From contig JBMHBT010000014.1 in NCBI GenBank assembly GCA_049890275.1, forward strand, positions 128,669 through 192,668: 64,000 nt of DNA, given 5' to 3'. The notes beneath the pieces are model-generated. The model was given only the letters and a program-made list of their open reading frames with translations. It made no database searches and was not told where the DNA came from. Every line of letters starts with the position of its first letter. Position 1 is the stretch's first letter. The position numbers and the translations under genes were made by a program. Positions 35,423-44,951 of this stretch are shown here, piece by piece. This stretch comes from UBA7374 sp049890275 (lineage in GTDB: Bacteria; Verrucomicrobiota; Verrucomicrobiia; Opitutales; Coraliomargaritaceae).

Positions 35423-38269
35423 TTAGAGCGTGCGCAAAAATGCTATCAACGCATCTCTCTGGCTGCTGGATAGGTTCTTGAAAGCATTCATAGAGGCTTC
35501 ACCTTCGCCTCCATGCCACAAAATCGCTTCTTCTAAACTGCGCGCGCGCCCATCGTGCAGGTAGGCTTCGCCTCCGCTAACTCCGGAAGTCAATCCAATA
35601 TTCCAGAGTGGCGGTGTGCGCCATTCCGAGCCCAATGCATTTCCTTCCCCCATGTTGTCGGCTAGACTAGGCCCCATGTCATGGAGAAGCAGATCGGTAA
35701 AAGAACGAATAGTTTGATTACGCAGTTCGGCTAGGGGATGGTGGGAACCGGTTGTTTGTTCTGGCGTGTGGCAATCCACGCAGCCAATACTTGTAAAGAG
35801 CGCTTCACCTTGTAACGCAGCATTGTCATCGAGGTTGCGCCTAGCGCCTACGCCAAGGAGAGCTACATATTTAGTCATTTGCTCTAACTCAGTAGAAGAG
35901 AGCTCTGCACTACTATTCGTAGTATCACCGTCCAAAATGGGGAAGAGATGAGTCGCAATACCCATGTCTCCATTCATTGCAGAAGCAATTTGATGTTCAA
36001 TGGTTGCTTGACCCGCCTTGTGGGTAAACCTGCCTAAGCGAATTTCGCCGGTCTCCGGATCCGTCACCAAGCGTGCTTTTCCAGAAATCCCATCACCATC
36101 TTCGTCTTCAGGATCTGCTTGTGCGAGTATTGTTCCTTCATCTATCGCTTCAAGTAAACCAAGCCCAATCAGTTGTTGCGCCATACGTACCGTATAGTAA
36201 TCCGGCGCATTGTAGTTAGGATTGAATGAATAAACTGGTTTGCGCAGAGTATAGGACGTTCCATCTCCGTATTGTCCTGTTATCGTTTCATAAGATTCAA
36301 TCCGGATAGAGGGTTCAGCGGAACCCTGCAAACTGTTTGGCTGTAAAACCGATCCATAAGAACCATGAGGAGTCCCTTTAGCGTCCGATCCTACATGAAC
36401 AACCGCCTGCTCCAGGTTCTGCCCTGTAGCGGGCGGCAAGCTGCGCCCATTATTGACATGACATTCCACGCAGCTTCTGGTGATGAAACGTGGACCGATT
36501 TTACCCATTTGCTGCGTGAAGACAGGGTTACCCGGTTCTGAATGAGAGCCGTTTTGAAAATTCGTATGGTGTAGGCGACGGCCCAACATGAAATCTTCTA
36601 TTGTATCCGGTGATATATTTCCTGCGGTTTGTTTGAAGCGGTTATCCGGCTCGTTGGAATAATGGTACGGTAATGTTGTTTCGCCCCCCAGCCAGGCAAT
36701 CTCCGGCAATGGATAAGAGTCGAGTCGTGGGCCTTTACCTTCCCATGGGACGACACCTTGACCTACGATATAGAGAAACGTGGTGCCGTAATAGTTATTT
36801 CGTCCGTTCATCGGACTGGCAATAAACTGACTGATTTCAATCTCCATCCGATCGCCGATTTGCAATGGACGGTACTCCGGTAATTTTTCGACAACTGTCG
36901 CCCTGTATTGGTTGGTTGCAACTAAGTCAGCAAGAACATTAAAATGGTATTCTGCAACCGTTCCAATGCCGCGATAAAATGCTCGAAATTCCGGTTGGCT
37001 GAGCGGCGTCTTGGTTTCGTAATTGAAGGTTACGGTTGTGCCTCCTTTAGCGACGCGATCGATGATTTCTATATCAATAGTTCGCTCTTCCCAGTACCAG
37101 CTGAGATAGTGGTCATAGGCTTGAAATTGACTCTCGCGGGCATGACGGTCTCTGGCGCGATCGCCTAGACGGGTAATCAGTGCATCATCCGTCTCTATTT
37201 GGACTGGAGAATTTAACACAGTCTCCGATGAATAAAGAGGAATGATCTCTCCGAGTGATACTGGCTCACTGGTGTCATCGACATACTGTATCCTAAAGAA
37301 ACGAGCCTCTCCATCGCGAGGTACTATGACTTCTATCCAATCTCCATCTCCGATGCGCTCCGATCCGATATCTACCCATTCGGATAGATCAACAGATGTT
37401 TGCGGCTGGTAAGCGATGTTGTCGCGACTCAACCAGCTGATCTGGTCTGAAGTCGTTGATTCGGGATAAAGGAACTGAATCGAATTTTCCGCTGGTGTAT
37501 TACTTGCATTGGAGCCGGAAACAAGTACGTCATCAATGAGCACTTCACCGTGTCCATTAGCAACGGCTCCAGTCACCATTCGAAAGACAACTTCAGCAGA
37601 TGCTGTTCCTGCGGGTGCAATTAGGTTCTCTTCGCGAATTTCTGTCCATGTTCCTAAAGTTGGATTAAAAGCTCTGACTCCTGTTCCACCTAGATACTGA
37701 CCGGATGACCCAAGCCATAGTAGTTGATACTCTTGGATGTAAGATGGACCCGAACGGATCTGTTTTGCCCAAAAAGAGAAATCGTAAGAAGAACCGGCTT
37801 GGATCGTAGCGCTTGCTGAATCAATTCTTTGGAATAGGCGACACTCCCGCGCGGATGCTCCACCCACTTCTATGTAGCCTCGCGCACAATAGGTACCTGA
37901 CTTGGCATCACCATCATAGCGAGTTGCAAGCCGACTGCCGTTAGTCTGCCAATGCTCAAATCCAGTTGCGTTGCCTGTTTCAAATCCCCCATTCAATAAG
38001 AGGTCGGAAATTTGCGGTGGTGGGGTAGACGTTTCTTGAACGCGGTAGTTCGCGCTATTTGCAGTAGGAAAATATTGGGATCTTTGCGAACCATCACCAA
38101 GGATGACTTCGCCGACATCCATCCATTCACCATTTGATTCTTTCTGCAGTTGATATTCTCGATCACTAACAGTGGGCCAGCTAATTGTGTAACCCCTTTC
38201 ATAGGAAAGATTTTCGCCAGAGCAAAGAACCAAGGACAATAAGTAGCAAATAACGAAGCGAAAGATCAT
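35423..38269 (-). CDS. Secreted di-haem c-type cytochrome oxidoreductase with N-terminal carbohydrate-binding-like domain
   Basis: A 948-residue exported protein. Signal peptide at 1-18; residues of about 25-85 and 265-330 look like short beta-sandwich wraps; residues 88-250 start L-L-N-G-G-F-E-T-G-N and resemble a CBM4/9-type or PEP-motif domain. The C-terminal 550 residues match the di-haem oxidoreductase (DHOR/DUF1111) family: two C-x-x-C-H haem sites at about 598 (C-V-E-C-H) and 829 (C-V-D-C-H), plus R-T-P-P-L-W-N and Y-L-H-D-G-R-A near the end. Related proteins act as periplasmic peroxidase or thiol-oxidoreductase-like electron-transfer enzymes. Substrate unknown. Encoded alone, divergent from the ferredoxin gene. 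Confidence 0.82.
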   Translation of the reverse strand: MIFRFVICYLLSLVLCSGENLSYERGYTISWPTVSDREYQLQKESNGEWMDVGEVILGDGSQRSQYFPTANSANYRVQETSTPPPQISDLLLNGGFETGNATGFEHWQTNGSRLATRYDGDAKSGTYCARGYIEVGGASARECRLFQRIDSASATIQAGSSYDFSFWAKQIRSGPSYIQEYQLLWLGSSGQYLGGTGVRAFNPTLGTWTEIREENLIAPAGTASAEVVFRMVTGAVANGHGEVLIDDVLVSGSNASNTPAENSIQFLYPESTTSDQISWLSRDNIAYQPQTSVDLSEWVDIGSERIGDGDWIEVIVPRDGEARFFRIQYVDDTSEPVSLGEIIPLYSSETVLNSPVQIETDDALITRLGDRARDRHARESQFQAYDHYLSWYWEERTIDIEIIDRVAKGGTTVTFNYETKTPLSQPEFRAFYRGIGTVAEYHFNVLADLVATNQYRATVVEKLPEYRPLQIGDRMEIEISQFIASPMNGRNNYYGTTFLYIVGQGVVPWEGKGPRLDSYPLPEIAWLGGETTLPYHYSNEPDNRFKQTAGNISPDTIEDFMLGRRLHHTNFQNGSHSEPGNPVFTQQMGKIGPRFITRSCVECHVNNGRSLPPATGQNLEQAVVHVGSDAKGTPHGSYGSVLQPNSLQGSAEPSIRIESYETITGQYGDGTSYTLRKPVYSFNPNYNAPDYYTVRMAQQLIGLGLLEAIDEGTILAQADPEDEDGDGISGKARLVTDPETGEIRLGRFTHKAGQATIEHQIASAMNGDMGIATHLFPILDGDTTNSSAELSSTELEQMTKYVALLGVGARRNLDDNAALQGEALFTSIGCVDCHTPEQTTGSHHPLAELRNQTIRSFTDLLLHDMGPSLADNMGEGNALGSEWRTPPLWNIGLTSGVSGGEAYLHDGRARSLEEAILWHGGEGEASMNAFKNLSSSQRDALIAFLRTL

Positions 38270-38356
38270 GCAATTTAGTGCAAAATAAATGAGCTATTTC
38301 GTCAACTTAGAAACCATTTTGATTTTGAATTCCGGTAGAGATATCCACAAGATCCC

Positions 38357-38385
38357 TTGTAGTAAACATCTGCTGTAGGTATACA
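38357..38385 (+). promoter_or_regulatory. Candidate promoter of the ferredoxin-P450 unit
   Basis: TTGTAG (38357-38362) and TATACA (38380-38385) are 17 bp apart, giving a plausible sigma-70-type promoter 16 bp before the ferredoxin ATG. An inverted repeat CTGTA-GGTA-TACAG (38373-38386) overlaps the -10 box and could be an operator. Confidence 0.4.
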
Positions 38386-38401
38386 GTGCAATCACATTAT
38401 T

Positions 38402-38716
38402 ATGGCCAAAGTAACTTTTAATATGCCCTCGGGTGAAACCAAAACGATCGAAAATGCAGTCGGTACCTTGATGGAAGTAGCTACAGAAAACGACATCGAG
38501 GGAATTACCGGTGATTGCGGAGGAGTTTGTTCCTGCGCAACTTGCCATGTCTACGTCGAGAAGGAATGGGTCAAAAAGATACCGGAGGCGAGTGAGTTGG
38601 AGAAAGATACGATCGAGTTTATCGATAATGCAGAACCGACGAGTCGTCTCTGTTGCCAGATTGATCTGACCGAGGATATGGACGGGCTAGTAGTTACTGT
38701 TGCCAACGAAGAATAA
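38402..38716 (+). CDS. 2Fe-2S ferredoxin, adrenodoxin/putidaredoxin type
   Basis: A 104-residue soluble electron carrier. Cluster ligands follow the Adx pattern: C39, C45, C48 in C-G-G-V-C-S-C-A-T-C and a fourth Cys at 84 or 85 in R-L-C-C-Q; C43 is an extra cysteine inside the loop. The acidic E-S/D-rich helix around 63-75 is the usual P450-docking side. It lies 17 bp ahead of the P450 gene, so it is the likely redox partner. No ferredoxin reductase is present in the window. Start context ATTATTATG. Confidence 0.94.
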   Translation: MAKVTFNMPSGETKTIENAVGTLMEVATENDIEGITGDCGGVCSCATCHVYVEKEWVKKIPEASELEKDTIEFIDNAEPTSRLCCQIDLTEDMDGLVVTVANEE

Positions 38717-38733
38717 TCAGCAAAATTTCGACT

Positions 38734-39873
38734 ATGCTTGATAAAGATGATCCTTTTCGTGAAGAGCGTGCCAAATGCCCGATCCTCTTAGCGGAACACC
38801 AAGGGGAGAAAATCCCTATGATCTTACGACACAAGGATGTTCGTCGCGCGGCAAAGGATTATGCGAATTTCAGCTCCGATGCACCTCGCAGGGTTCCGAT
38901 TCCATCCGAAGAAGATGTCAGGACTGTGCGCCAGTATCCATTGGAAGTCGATCCTCCTGTTCATTCAGACTACCGAAAGCTAGTAGAGCCACTTTTTCTG
39001 CGTCCTAAGCTACCAGAGGTGCAAGAGAAGATTCAGGCATTGATTGATCGGCTTTTGGACGCAGCTCTGGCCGCGGAGTCGATTGATATCGTCAAGGACT
39101 TCTCCATACCACTCCAGTCGCATGCTCTCACTTATCTACTCAATGTAGATGAAAAGGAGGCAGAACTTTGGATCAGTTGGGGAATACATGTATTTAAAGA
39201 TGGTGACGGTAAATCCAAAGGACCATTCATGGAGCGCTATTCTCAGCAGATGTTTGAGGCTGCAGAAAAATCGCCTGGTGATGATTTTTTCTCTATTCTC
39301 AATGAAGCAGAGTTTCAGGGAAGAAAGCTGACGATGGAGGAGAAACTGGGCTATGCAAATATCGCTTTTGCTGGAGGTCGGGATACGATCATTCACACCG
39401 CATCTCGAATCCTAAAGTATTTTAGTGAAAACCAAAAGGCTTTGAGCTGTATCCGTGAACACCCGGAAATGATCAATACGGCAGCTGAAGAGTTTTTTCG
39501 ACTGTTCATACCACTGACGCACATCGGTCGTGTTTGCCCGGCACAAACCGAAGTACATGGCCATACGGTTGAGGCAGGTGAGCGTGTTTCCTTAACTTGG
39601 TCATCGGCTAACCGGGATCCGGATGTTTTTGATCAGCCTAATTCAGTACAACTCGACCGAAAACCAAATCCGCATATCGCATTTGGATTCGGCATTCACA
39701 ATTGCCTGGGGCAACATCATGCTAGAGTGATTATGCGCAGCCTAATCAAACAGGTAGCTGATAAAGTTCAGTCTATTCAGATTCTGGATCAAGCTGAACT
39801 TATGGAAGTCGAGACGGACTACACGCGTAAGGTGGGTTACGAGCGCCTGCAGGCTTCGTTCACAGCTTATTAG
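38734..39873 (+). CDS. Cytochrome P450, class I bacterial type
   Basis: A soluble haem monooxygenase of 379 residues. The haem-binding F-G-F-G-I-H-N-C-L-G places the Cys ligand at 324; the K-helix E-x-x-R is E253-R256; the I-helix carries G-G-R-D-T at 214-218 with the acid-alcohol pair D217-T218, but the second Thr is Ile219. No membrane anchor. The protein is a little short for the family but complete. Substrate cannot be assigned from sequence; it is translated with its own ferredoxin and faces a sulfatase, which leaves O-demethylation of an algal sugar as one possibility among terpenoid or fatty-acid oxidation. Confidence 0.93.
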   Translation: MLDKDDPFREERAKCPILLAEHQGEKIPMILRHKDVRRAAKDYANFSSDAPRRVPIPSEEDVRTVRQYPLEVDPPVHSDYRKLVEPLFLRPKLPEVQEKIQALIDRLLDAALAAESIDIVKDFSIPLQSHALTYLLNVDEKEAELWISWGIHVFKDGDGKSKGPFMERYSQQMFEAAEKSPGDDFFSILNEAEFQGRKLTMEEKLGYANIAFAGGRDTIIHTASRILKYFSENQKALSCIREHPEMINTAAEEFFRLFIPLTHIGRVCPAQTEVHGHTVEAGERVSLTWSSANRDPDVFDQPNSVQLDRKPNPHIAFGFGIHNCLGQHHARVIMRSLIKQVADKVQSIQILDQAELMEVETDYTRKVGYERLQASFTAY

Positions 39874-39884
39874 TGAGTCTACTA

Positions 39885-39912
39885 CAGGTTTGTATTTAAA
39901 ATCAAAAACCTG
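39885..39912. terminator. Weak hairpin between P450 and sulfatase
   Basis: CAGGTTT (39885-39891) pairs with AAACCTG (39906-39912) across a 14-nt A/T-rich loop between the two convergent stop codons, overlapping the sulfatase stop. No strong T-run follows. Confidence 0.35.
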
Positions 39913-41782
39913 CGGATTCTATCGGCTCCTCTGAGCTGATTCCATGCTCTCCGAGGATCTGCTGACGCAGGCGAATCTCATATTTATACTGGTTGTGCCA
40001 GGATTCTTTAAACTCGAGGTTTTGTATAGTGGGGATCAGTTCCTTTGCCTCTGTTCCCATATGCACGACAATATTTAACAGGCTGACCATCGCGTAAGAT
40101 CGCTGTTCGATCATCTCTGTTAGAGTCGCCAGTCCCTGTTTTTTTTCTCCGCTACGGACAAGTAGCCATGCCGCCATGGCTCGAATCTCATCTGAGCTAT
40201 CATGGATGGCTATAAGGCCACCGTCTGTATCATTGAGCAAGAAGCACCCGATCAACCCCCAATACCGCATGCCTACATGAGAATGATGCACTAATAGATG
40301 CAATTTTGCCTTGTTTTTGGGATCCTCTTGGAGAGCTAGATCAGCGGCGTCCAGTATGGCTTTTACGTCATAGGCTTTCGGATCACGCACCAGTTCATAA
40401 ATCGTTGAATCATGCCCTTCAGCCAGTCGTAGCATTTCTGTTTCAGGAAGAAGACCGGCATCAATCATGTCCAATTGCTGACGCCTCATTTCCTTTCTCA
40501 TTTTTTTTGCCGTTCGGCGATACTTCGGGTCGTCTATTAAGTTATGGAGATTGTCCGGGTCGTTCTCCATGTCATAGAGTTCTTCTGTCCATTTCTTGGG
40601 CAAAAAGAACCTCTCTTGCGGTTCCGTGGCTTTATTTTGGTCAACGACATCCAACCAAGCCTGTGAAGCTTTCATTCTCCAGAGGTAATCCAACTTTTGC
40701 AGCCATGGTACGTATGGCATATAATTCCGAATATAAACAAATCGTTTGTCGAGAATAGCGCGCGCATTGTCGACTGCTTCGTCGGTCCTGCCTCGGAAGG
40801 CAAAATGGTAGCGTGCTTCAGGCTCTGCATCCGGACCAAAGAAAATCTTACCCTGCATCGTATCAGGGATTTCTGACCCCGTTATACTCAGCCATGTTTT
40901 CGGCATATCAACGAAGCTGACGAGGCGATCTATTGGAGCGCCGGGTTGATCGGCTGGCCAGAGATGTTTAAACTTATCCGGTATATAGATGATGAGTGGG
41001 CAGTGTAGGCCGTTCTTGAAAAGAAACCGCTTACTGCGCGGCAATACGCCGCCATGATCTGAAGTATAAATGACAATCGTATCATCCTTTAAGCCAAATC
41101 GATCAAGCTTTGCTAGGGTGCTGCCAATGGCTGCATCCATGCGCTTGATTGCATCATGATACAGCGCGTAGTTTTTACGCATGATCGGTACGTCGGGATG
41201 GTACTCTGCCAGAGTCGTATTTCTCGGATCATGTTCCGTATTTTCTATATCCTTGAATGCGCTACTTTCGTGCGACTGACCAAAGTTGATAACTTGGAAG
41301 AATGGTTGTTCTGACTGCAGAGCGCTCCAATCCGTTTCTTCCGGATTATCCCAGATGCTGTCCCCCGAGCGACCGCTAAAATTGTAATCCCGCTTCTTCC
41401 AATTACCCGTGTAGTAGCCGTTCTCTTTTAAGAAGTCTGGATAGAGGCGAATCTTATCATGTGGAATCTGATAAAAGCTGCGCATAGGGTGTGTCCCCAT
41501 CGAGAGCGAAAGAACCCCGGTAATCCATGTGCTACGGGTTGGCGCACAAACCGGAGTATTGGCATATGCATGCATATATTGGAAACCATCCTGAGCCAGC
41601 TGATCCAAATTGGGTGTATCCGAATGAGAGTTTCCGTAGCAACCCAGCCAATGCGCGCTATTATCTTCCGAAGTCAACCAGAGGATATTGGGCCTTTTCT
41701 CTGTTCCCTGAAGGGTGTTGTACACACCGGCTAGAAAAACGAAAGCAGCAAAGAACAGGGTTGGGCATAGACGCATGTACAT
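39902..41782 (-). CDS. Sulfatase, family S1, with C-terminal helical extension
   Basis: A secreted 626-residue sulfatase. Signal peptide about 1-26. The formylglycine motif is C79-A-P-T-R83 followed by S-T-W-I-T-G. The metal site starts N-I-L-W-L-T-S-E-D-N, the form seen in heparan N-sulfatase-like (SGSH) members. The sequence Y-T-S-D-H-G-G-V-L provides the later Asp-His. Residues of about 440-615 are a helical HEAT-like region not needed for catalysis. Many homologs of this shape occur in Planctomycetes and Verrucomicrobia. It follows the SGNH gene by 66 bp on the same strand. Substrate is inferred to be a sulfated glycan only. Confidence 0.93.
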   Translation of the reverse strand: MYMRLCPTLFFAAFVFLAGVYNTLQGTEKRPNILWLTSEDNSAHWLGCYGNSHSDTPNLDQLAQDGFQYMHAYANTPVCAPTRSTWITGVLSLSMGTHPMRSFYQIPHDKIRLYPDFLKENGYYTGNWKKRDYNFSGRSGDSIWDNPEETDWSALQSEQPFFQVINFGQSHESSAFKDIENTEHDPRNTTLAEYHPDVPIMRKNYALYHDAIKRMDAAIGSTLAKLDRFGLKDDTIVIYTSDHGGVLPRSKRFLFKNGLHCPLIIYIPDKFKHLWPADQPGAPIDRLVSFVDMPKTWLSITGSEIPDTMQGKIFFGPDAEPEARYHFAFRGRTDEAVDNARAILDKRFVYIRNYMPYVPWLQKLDYLWRMKASQAWLDVVDQNKATEPQERFFLPKKWTEELYDMENDPDNLHNLIDDPKYRRTAKKMRKEMRRQQLDMIDAGLLPETEMLRLAEGHDSTIYELVRDPKAYDVKAILDAADLALQEDPKNKAKLHLLVHHSHVGMRYWGLIGCFLLNDTDGGLIAIHDSSDEIRAMAAWLLVRSGEKKQGLATLTEMIEQRSYAMVSLLNIVVHMGTEAKELIPTIQNLEFKESWHNQYKYEIRLRQQILGEHGISSEEPIESAGF

Positions 41783-41848
41783 TCAACAAATGAAGCGGTT
41801 ATTCTATTCAAAAAAATAAGCTATATCTTTAGGCAAACAGACAGTCTT

Positions 41849-43228
41849 TTACTGCACTGCTTTTATTTCCCACTGTCGCAACTGTGGTTGGTTGCATTTC
41901 CATATATTATTCATCTGCTCCAATTCTCTTTTACGCAGTGCATCTTCATTTGGGGCGTACTGAAAATACCTGTCGGCCTGCGATCTCAAATAATCATACC
42001 AGGGCTCACCGAAGGATTTTTCAATATGGGCATCCAGCGCTAGACGGAGTGCAGAAAAGTCAGAGGTATCAATAGAAGCATCCAGTTGGTGAAACATCGT
42101 ATGTCGAACATGGACGATGGAGCGAATCATACCCGCTGTTTGCATTCGTGCATCGTTTGCCCGCATGACTACGAGGGATTGCTGATATTGGGGTGTCTTT
42201 TTGATTGTTGAAAGATTGATGCCGGAAGCCAGTTCCTTTGCTGACCAGATACCGACTTCAATTCCATCTATTGTCAGTTTGTAATCTCCTGCATTGAGTC
42301 CGGTTACCTGTAGGCATTGCTGGTTGAATTCTTCCTCAAAGGGTACCCATTCCAAGGCAGGCTTTTGGCCTTCTTTCATCGGGTAGGGAAGGGCATTTTC
42401 AGTACAACTGAAAGACAGGCTATTTTGGTCAAAATGAGGGTCGCCGTGCAGGATACAGTTATCCAGTTTCACGATTTCTTTGGAACGGGCATTTATTTGT
42501 ATCGATGAGACGACAGACTGTTGTTCCTGTGCTTGAAGAAAAGCGTAAGTCATGAGGAAGTGCCCCGGCATTTCCGGATGCACTCGGTCAAAACCGACAA
42601 CGGTAGCACTGGGGTCCACTTCCTGAAGCTTCTTGTTTACAGAAAGCATTAAGGAATAAAAATCGACGACATTGGCATCGTATTTCAGGGCGAGTTGATC
42701 GATGAATGCAGAAAACCGGCCGAGCATATCATTTTTCCCGACTAGGTTTACGGTCTCCAGAACTGCGGTCTGGTCATAAATCGACGGTTTGATGAAGATC
42801 ATTCGGCAACCGATAGTATCCAGTGAATGAGCGAGTTTCTCCAGCTCTTGAGTATAGATTGCATACAGCTCTTCTCTTCCATTTCTCTTTGAGACTTCCG
42901 GTTCATCTGGGCTAAAGCACCATGTCCATGCATCATTCATACCCAGCATGATGGTTGCTACATTTGGCTCATGAATGACTACATCGCTTTCAAAACGTCG
43001 ATTTGCGCCCGGTGTGGTATCTCCTGAAATCCCACAATTGAACATGTAAAAAGGATGATTGGGGTACCGCGTTGCACAATAAAGGTAGAGATTGCCATGA
43101 TAGCTTCCTCCATGAGTGATGGAGTCACCGATCAGTGCGACACGGTCTCCGCTAGCAAATCGAGCAGGCATGGATGAAACCATGAGGATGAATAAAAAAA
43201 CGGCGAAGACAGAAGTCAATGGACTCAT
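41849..43228 (-). CDS. Secreted SGNH/GDSL hydrolase (possible sugar esterase)
   Basis: A 459-residue exported hydrolase with signal peptide at about 1-25. The SGNH blocks are all present: G-D-S-I-T at 34-38 (nucleophile S36), G-I-S-G-D-T-T near 66 (oxyanion Gly), G-M-N-D near 95 (Asn), and D-R-V-H-P near 218 (Asp-His). A C-terminal extension of about 200 residues is beta then helical. Similar proteins next to sulfatases often remove acetyl groups from polysaccharides; that role is inferred from the neighbour. First gene of a two-gene unit with the sulfatase. Confidence 0.88.
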   Translation of the reverse strand: MSPLTSVFAVFLFILMVSSMPARFASGDRVALIGDSITHGGSYHGNLYLYCATRYPNHPFYMFNCGISGDTTPGANRRFESDVVIHEPNVATIMLGMNDAWTWCFSPDEPEVSKRNGREELYAIYTQELEKLAHSLDTIGCRMIFIKPSIYDQTAVLETVNLVGKNDMLGRFSAFIDQLALKYDANVVDFYSLMLSVNKKLQEVDPSATVVGFDRVHPEMPGHFLMTYAFLQAQEQQSVVSSIQINARSKEIVKLDNCILHGDPHFDQNSLSFSCTENALPYPMKEGQKPALEWVPFEEEFNQQCLQVTGLNAGDYKLTIDGIEVGIWSAKELASGINLSTIKKTPQYQQSLVVMRANDARMQTAGMIRSIVHVRHTMFHQLDASIDTSDFSALRLALDAHIEKSFGEPWYDYLRSQADRYFQYAPNEDALRKRELEQMNNIWKCNQPQLRQWEIKAVQ

Positions 43229-43529
43229 AGGAAATTCAGCATCGAGACTACTTTAGTAAGACTCAACAAATAAGCCTCACTGCATGCAGATGTAACTTAT
43301 AATGAAGCAGGCTGTAAGGATTCGGATTCATGAACGGTACTCGATTGTGTTTGTTGGGCAGAATTGTACTTGCTTTACAGCATAAATCATTCGTTTGTTA
43401 GCGATTGAGCTTTCTCTATGCTCGCCTGATACGGTCTGTTTTCGATGAGCGATTGTAAAGGTTCATAAACGGATGTCATCGACAGCATTGCACCTGCTGG
43501 GACCTTCAAAAAATGGTGCCAAAATAATT
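43229..43529. other. Intergenic region between SGNH hydrolase and helicase (301 bp)
   Basis: Divergent promoters are expected here. A TATAAT hexamer lies in the left part (in CTTATAATGAAG) but no well-spaced -35 was found. The helicase frame is open back to 43473 without family similarity. No RNA or gene recognised. Confidence 0.4.
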
Positions 43530-44897
43530 ATGATCGAACAAACCTTCGAGCAGTTGCCGCTTGCTGAGCCCATCCAGCGTGCCCTCAAAGACAAAGGGTA
43601 TTCTAAACCCTCACCCATTCAGGCAAAGGCGATTCCTGTCCTTTTGGATCGTCGCGACCTGCTTGCTTGCGCACAGACGGGCACGGGCAAAACGGCAGCA
43701 TTTGCATTGCCTCTTCTCCATCGTATAGCTCAGCGGCCACGTAAAACTTTTCGCCGTGGTGTCCGCCATTTGGTACTCACCCCCACTCGCGAATTGGCTG
43801 GTCAGGTTGCAGAAAACTTTAAGCTCTATGGCCGGCATGTTTCGTTCCGCGCCGGAATTATCTATGGGGGCGTATCCGAAAAACCGCAAATAAGAGAACT
43901 ATTCGAAGGCTTGGATGTGCTCGTTGCGTGTCCCGGCCGCTTGATTGACTTGATGGATCAGGGTCATGTGGATCTTTCTCAAGTCGAAACTTTCATTTTG
44001 GATGAAGCAGACCGTATGCTCGATATGGGGTTTATTCGCGATATTCGTAAGATTGAAAGTAAGCTGCCACGTAAAAGGCATTCATTGCTTTTCTCGGCAA
44101 CCATGGCTCCGGAGATCACAAAGCTAGGGCAATCCATGCTTTTCCGCCCGGAGCAGATTCGTATTGCTCCACAAGGAACGACTGCAGAAAAGGTGGATCA
44201 GTCCCTTTGCTTTATCGGTAAGAGCGGTAAACAGAAGCTGATCTTGAAAATGATGCGAAGTCATACGAATGAGAAGCTAGGTGAGTTGTGCTTAATCTTC
44301 ACACGGACAAAACACGGCGCTAAAAACCTTGCTAAAAAATTATGCGCTGAAGGTTTTCAAGCGGACTCGATTCACGGCAACAAATCCCAATCAGCGAGAG
44401 AGAAAACACTGGATCGATATCGCCGAGGAGAAGTAACTATTTTGGTTGCTACCGATGTAGCGGCTCGTGGTATTGATGTAAAAAACATTACCTTAGTAAT
44501 CAATTTTGATCTACCTATGGAGCCGGATGCCTACGTTCACCGAATTGGACGGACAGCACGAGCGGGCGCAAGCGGACATGCGGTCAGCTTTTGCTCGAAA
44601 GAAGAAGTTGCTTTGCTGCGTCAGGTAGAGCGCTTGATTAAAAAACCGATTCCAGTGGATTCGGATCATGCATACCATGACGCGGAGGCCCAAGAGCTGC
44701 ACCTCAGTAATCGTCCGGTAAAAAAGCCGCCACAGGGTGGCGGGGGTGGTCAGCGTTCGGGGAATCGCCAGAGAAAAGGGCAGGGGAATCGCAGTCCGAA
44801 CAAACGACGGCGGTCCGGGTCGAATGAGCCCAAGTCAAAAGCCTCAGCCAATACAACGGAGAAAAGAAGGCGCCCCATGCGCAATCGTTCTCGTTAA
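43530..44897 (+). CDS. rhlE: DEAD-box RNA helicase, RhlE-like
   Basis: An ATP-dependent RNA helicase for ribosome assembly and RNA decay. From ATG 43530 (context AATTATG) it has 455 residues: the Q motif F-E-Q-L-P...P-S-P-I-Q, Walker A A-Q-T-G-T-G-K-T at 48-55, P-T-R-E-L-A, the D-E-A-D box, S-A-T, and H-R-I-G-R-T-A-R-A-G. After residue 380 a basic Gly/Arg/Lys-rich tail gives extra RNA binding. A frame start at 43473 would add 19 residues. Cold- or stress-linked expression is common for the family but not shown here. Confidence 0.92.
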   Translation: MIEQTFEQLPLAEPIQRALKDKGYSKPSPIQAKAIPVLLDRRDLLACAQTGTGKTAAFALPLLHRIAQRPRKTFRRGVRHLVLTPTRELAGQVAENFKLYGRHVSFRAGIIYGGVSEKPQIRELFEGLDVLVACPGRLIDLMDQGHVDLSQVETFILDEADRMLDMGFIRDIRKIESKLPRKRHSLLFSATMAPEITKLGQSMLFRPEQIRIAPQGTTAEKVDQSLCFIGKSGKQKLILKMMRSHTNEKLGELCLIFTRTKHGAKNLAKKLCAEGFQADSIHGNKSQSAREKTLDRYRRGEVTILVATDVAARGIDVKNITLVINFDLPMEPDAYVHRIGRTARAGASGHAVSFCSKEEVALLRQVERLIKKPIPVDSDHAYHDAEAQELHLSNRPVKKPPQGGGGGQRSGNRQRKGQGNRSPNKRRRSGSNEPKSKASANTTEKRRRPMRNRSR

Positions 44898-44951
44898 TTC
44901 TGTGCGCTCTACGCTGTAAACTTTCTGCACTGTAGTCGCACCAGCAATCGG

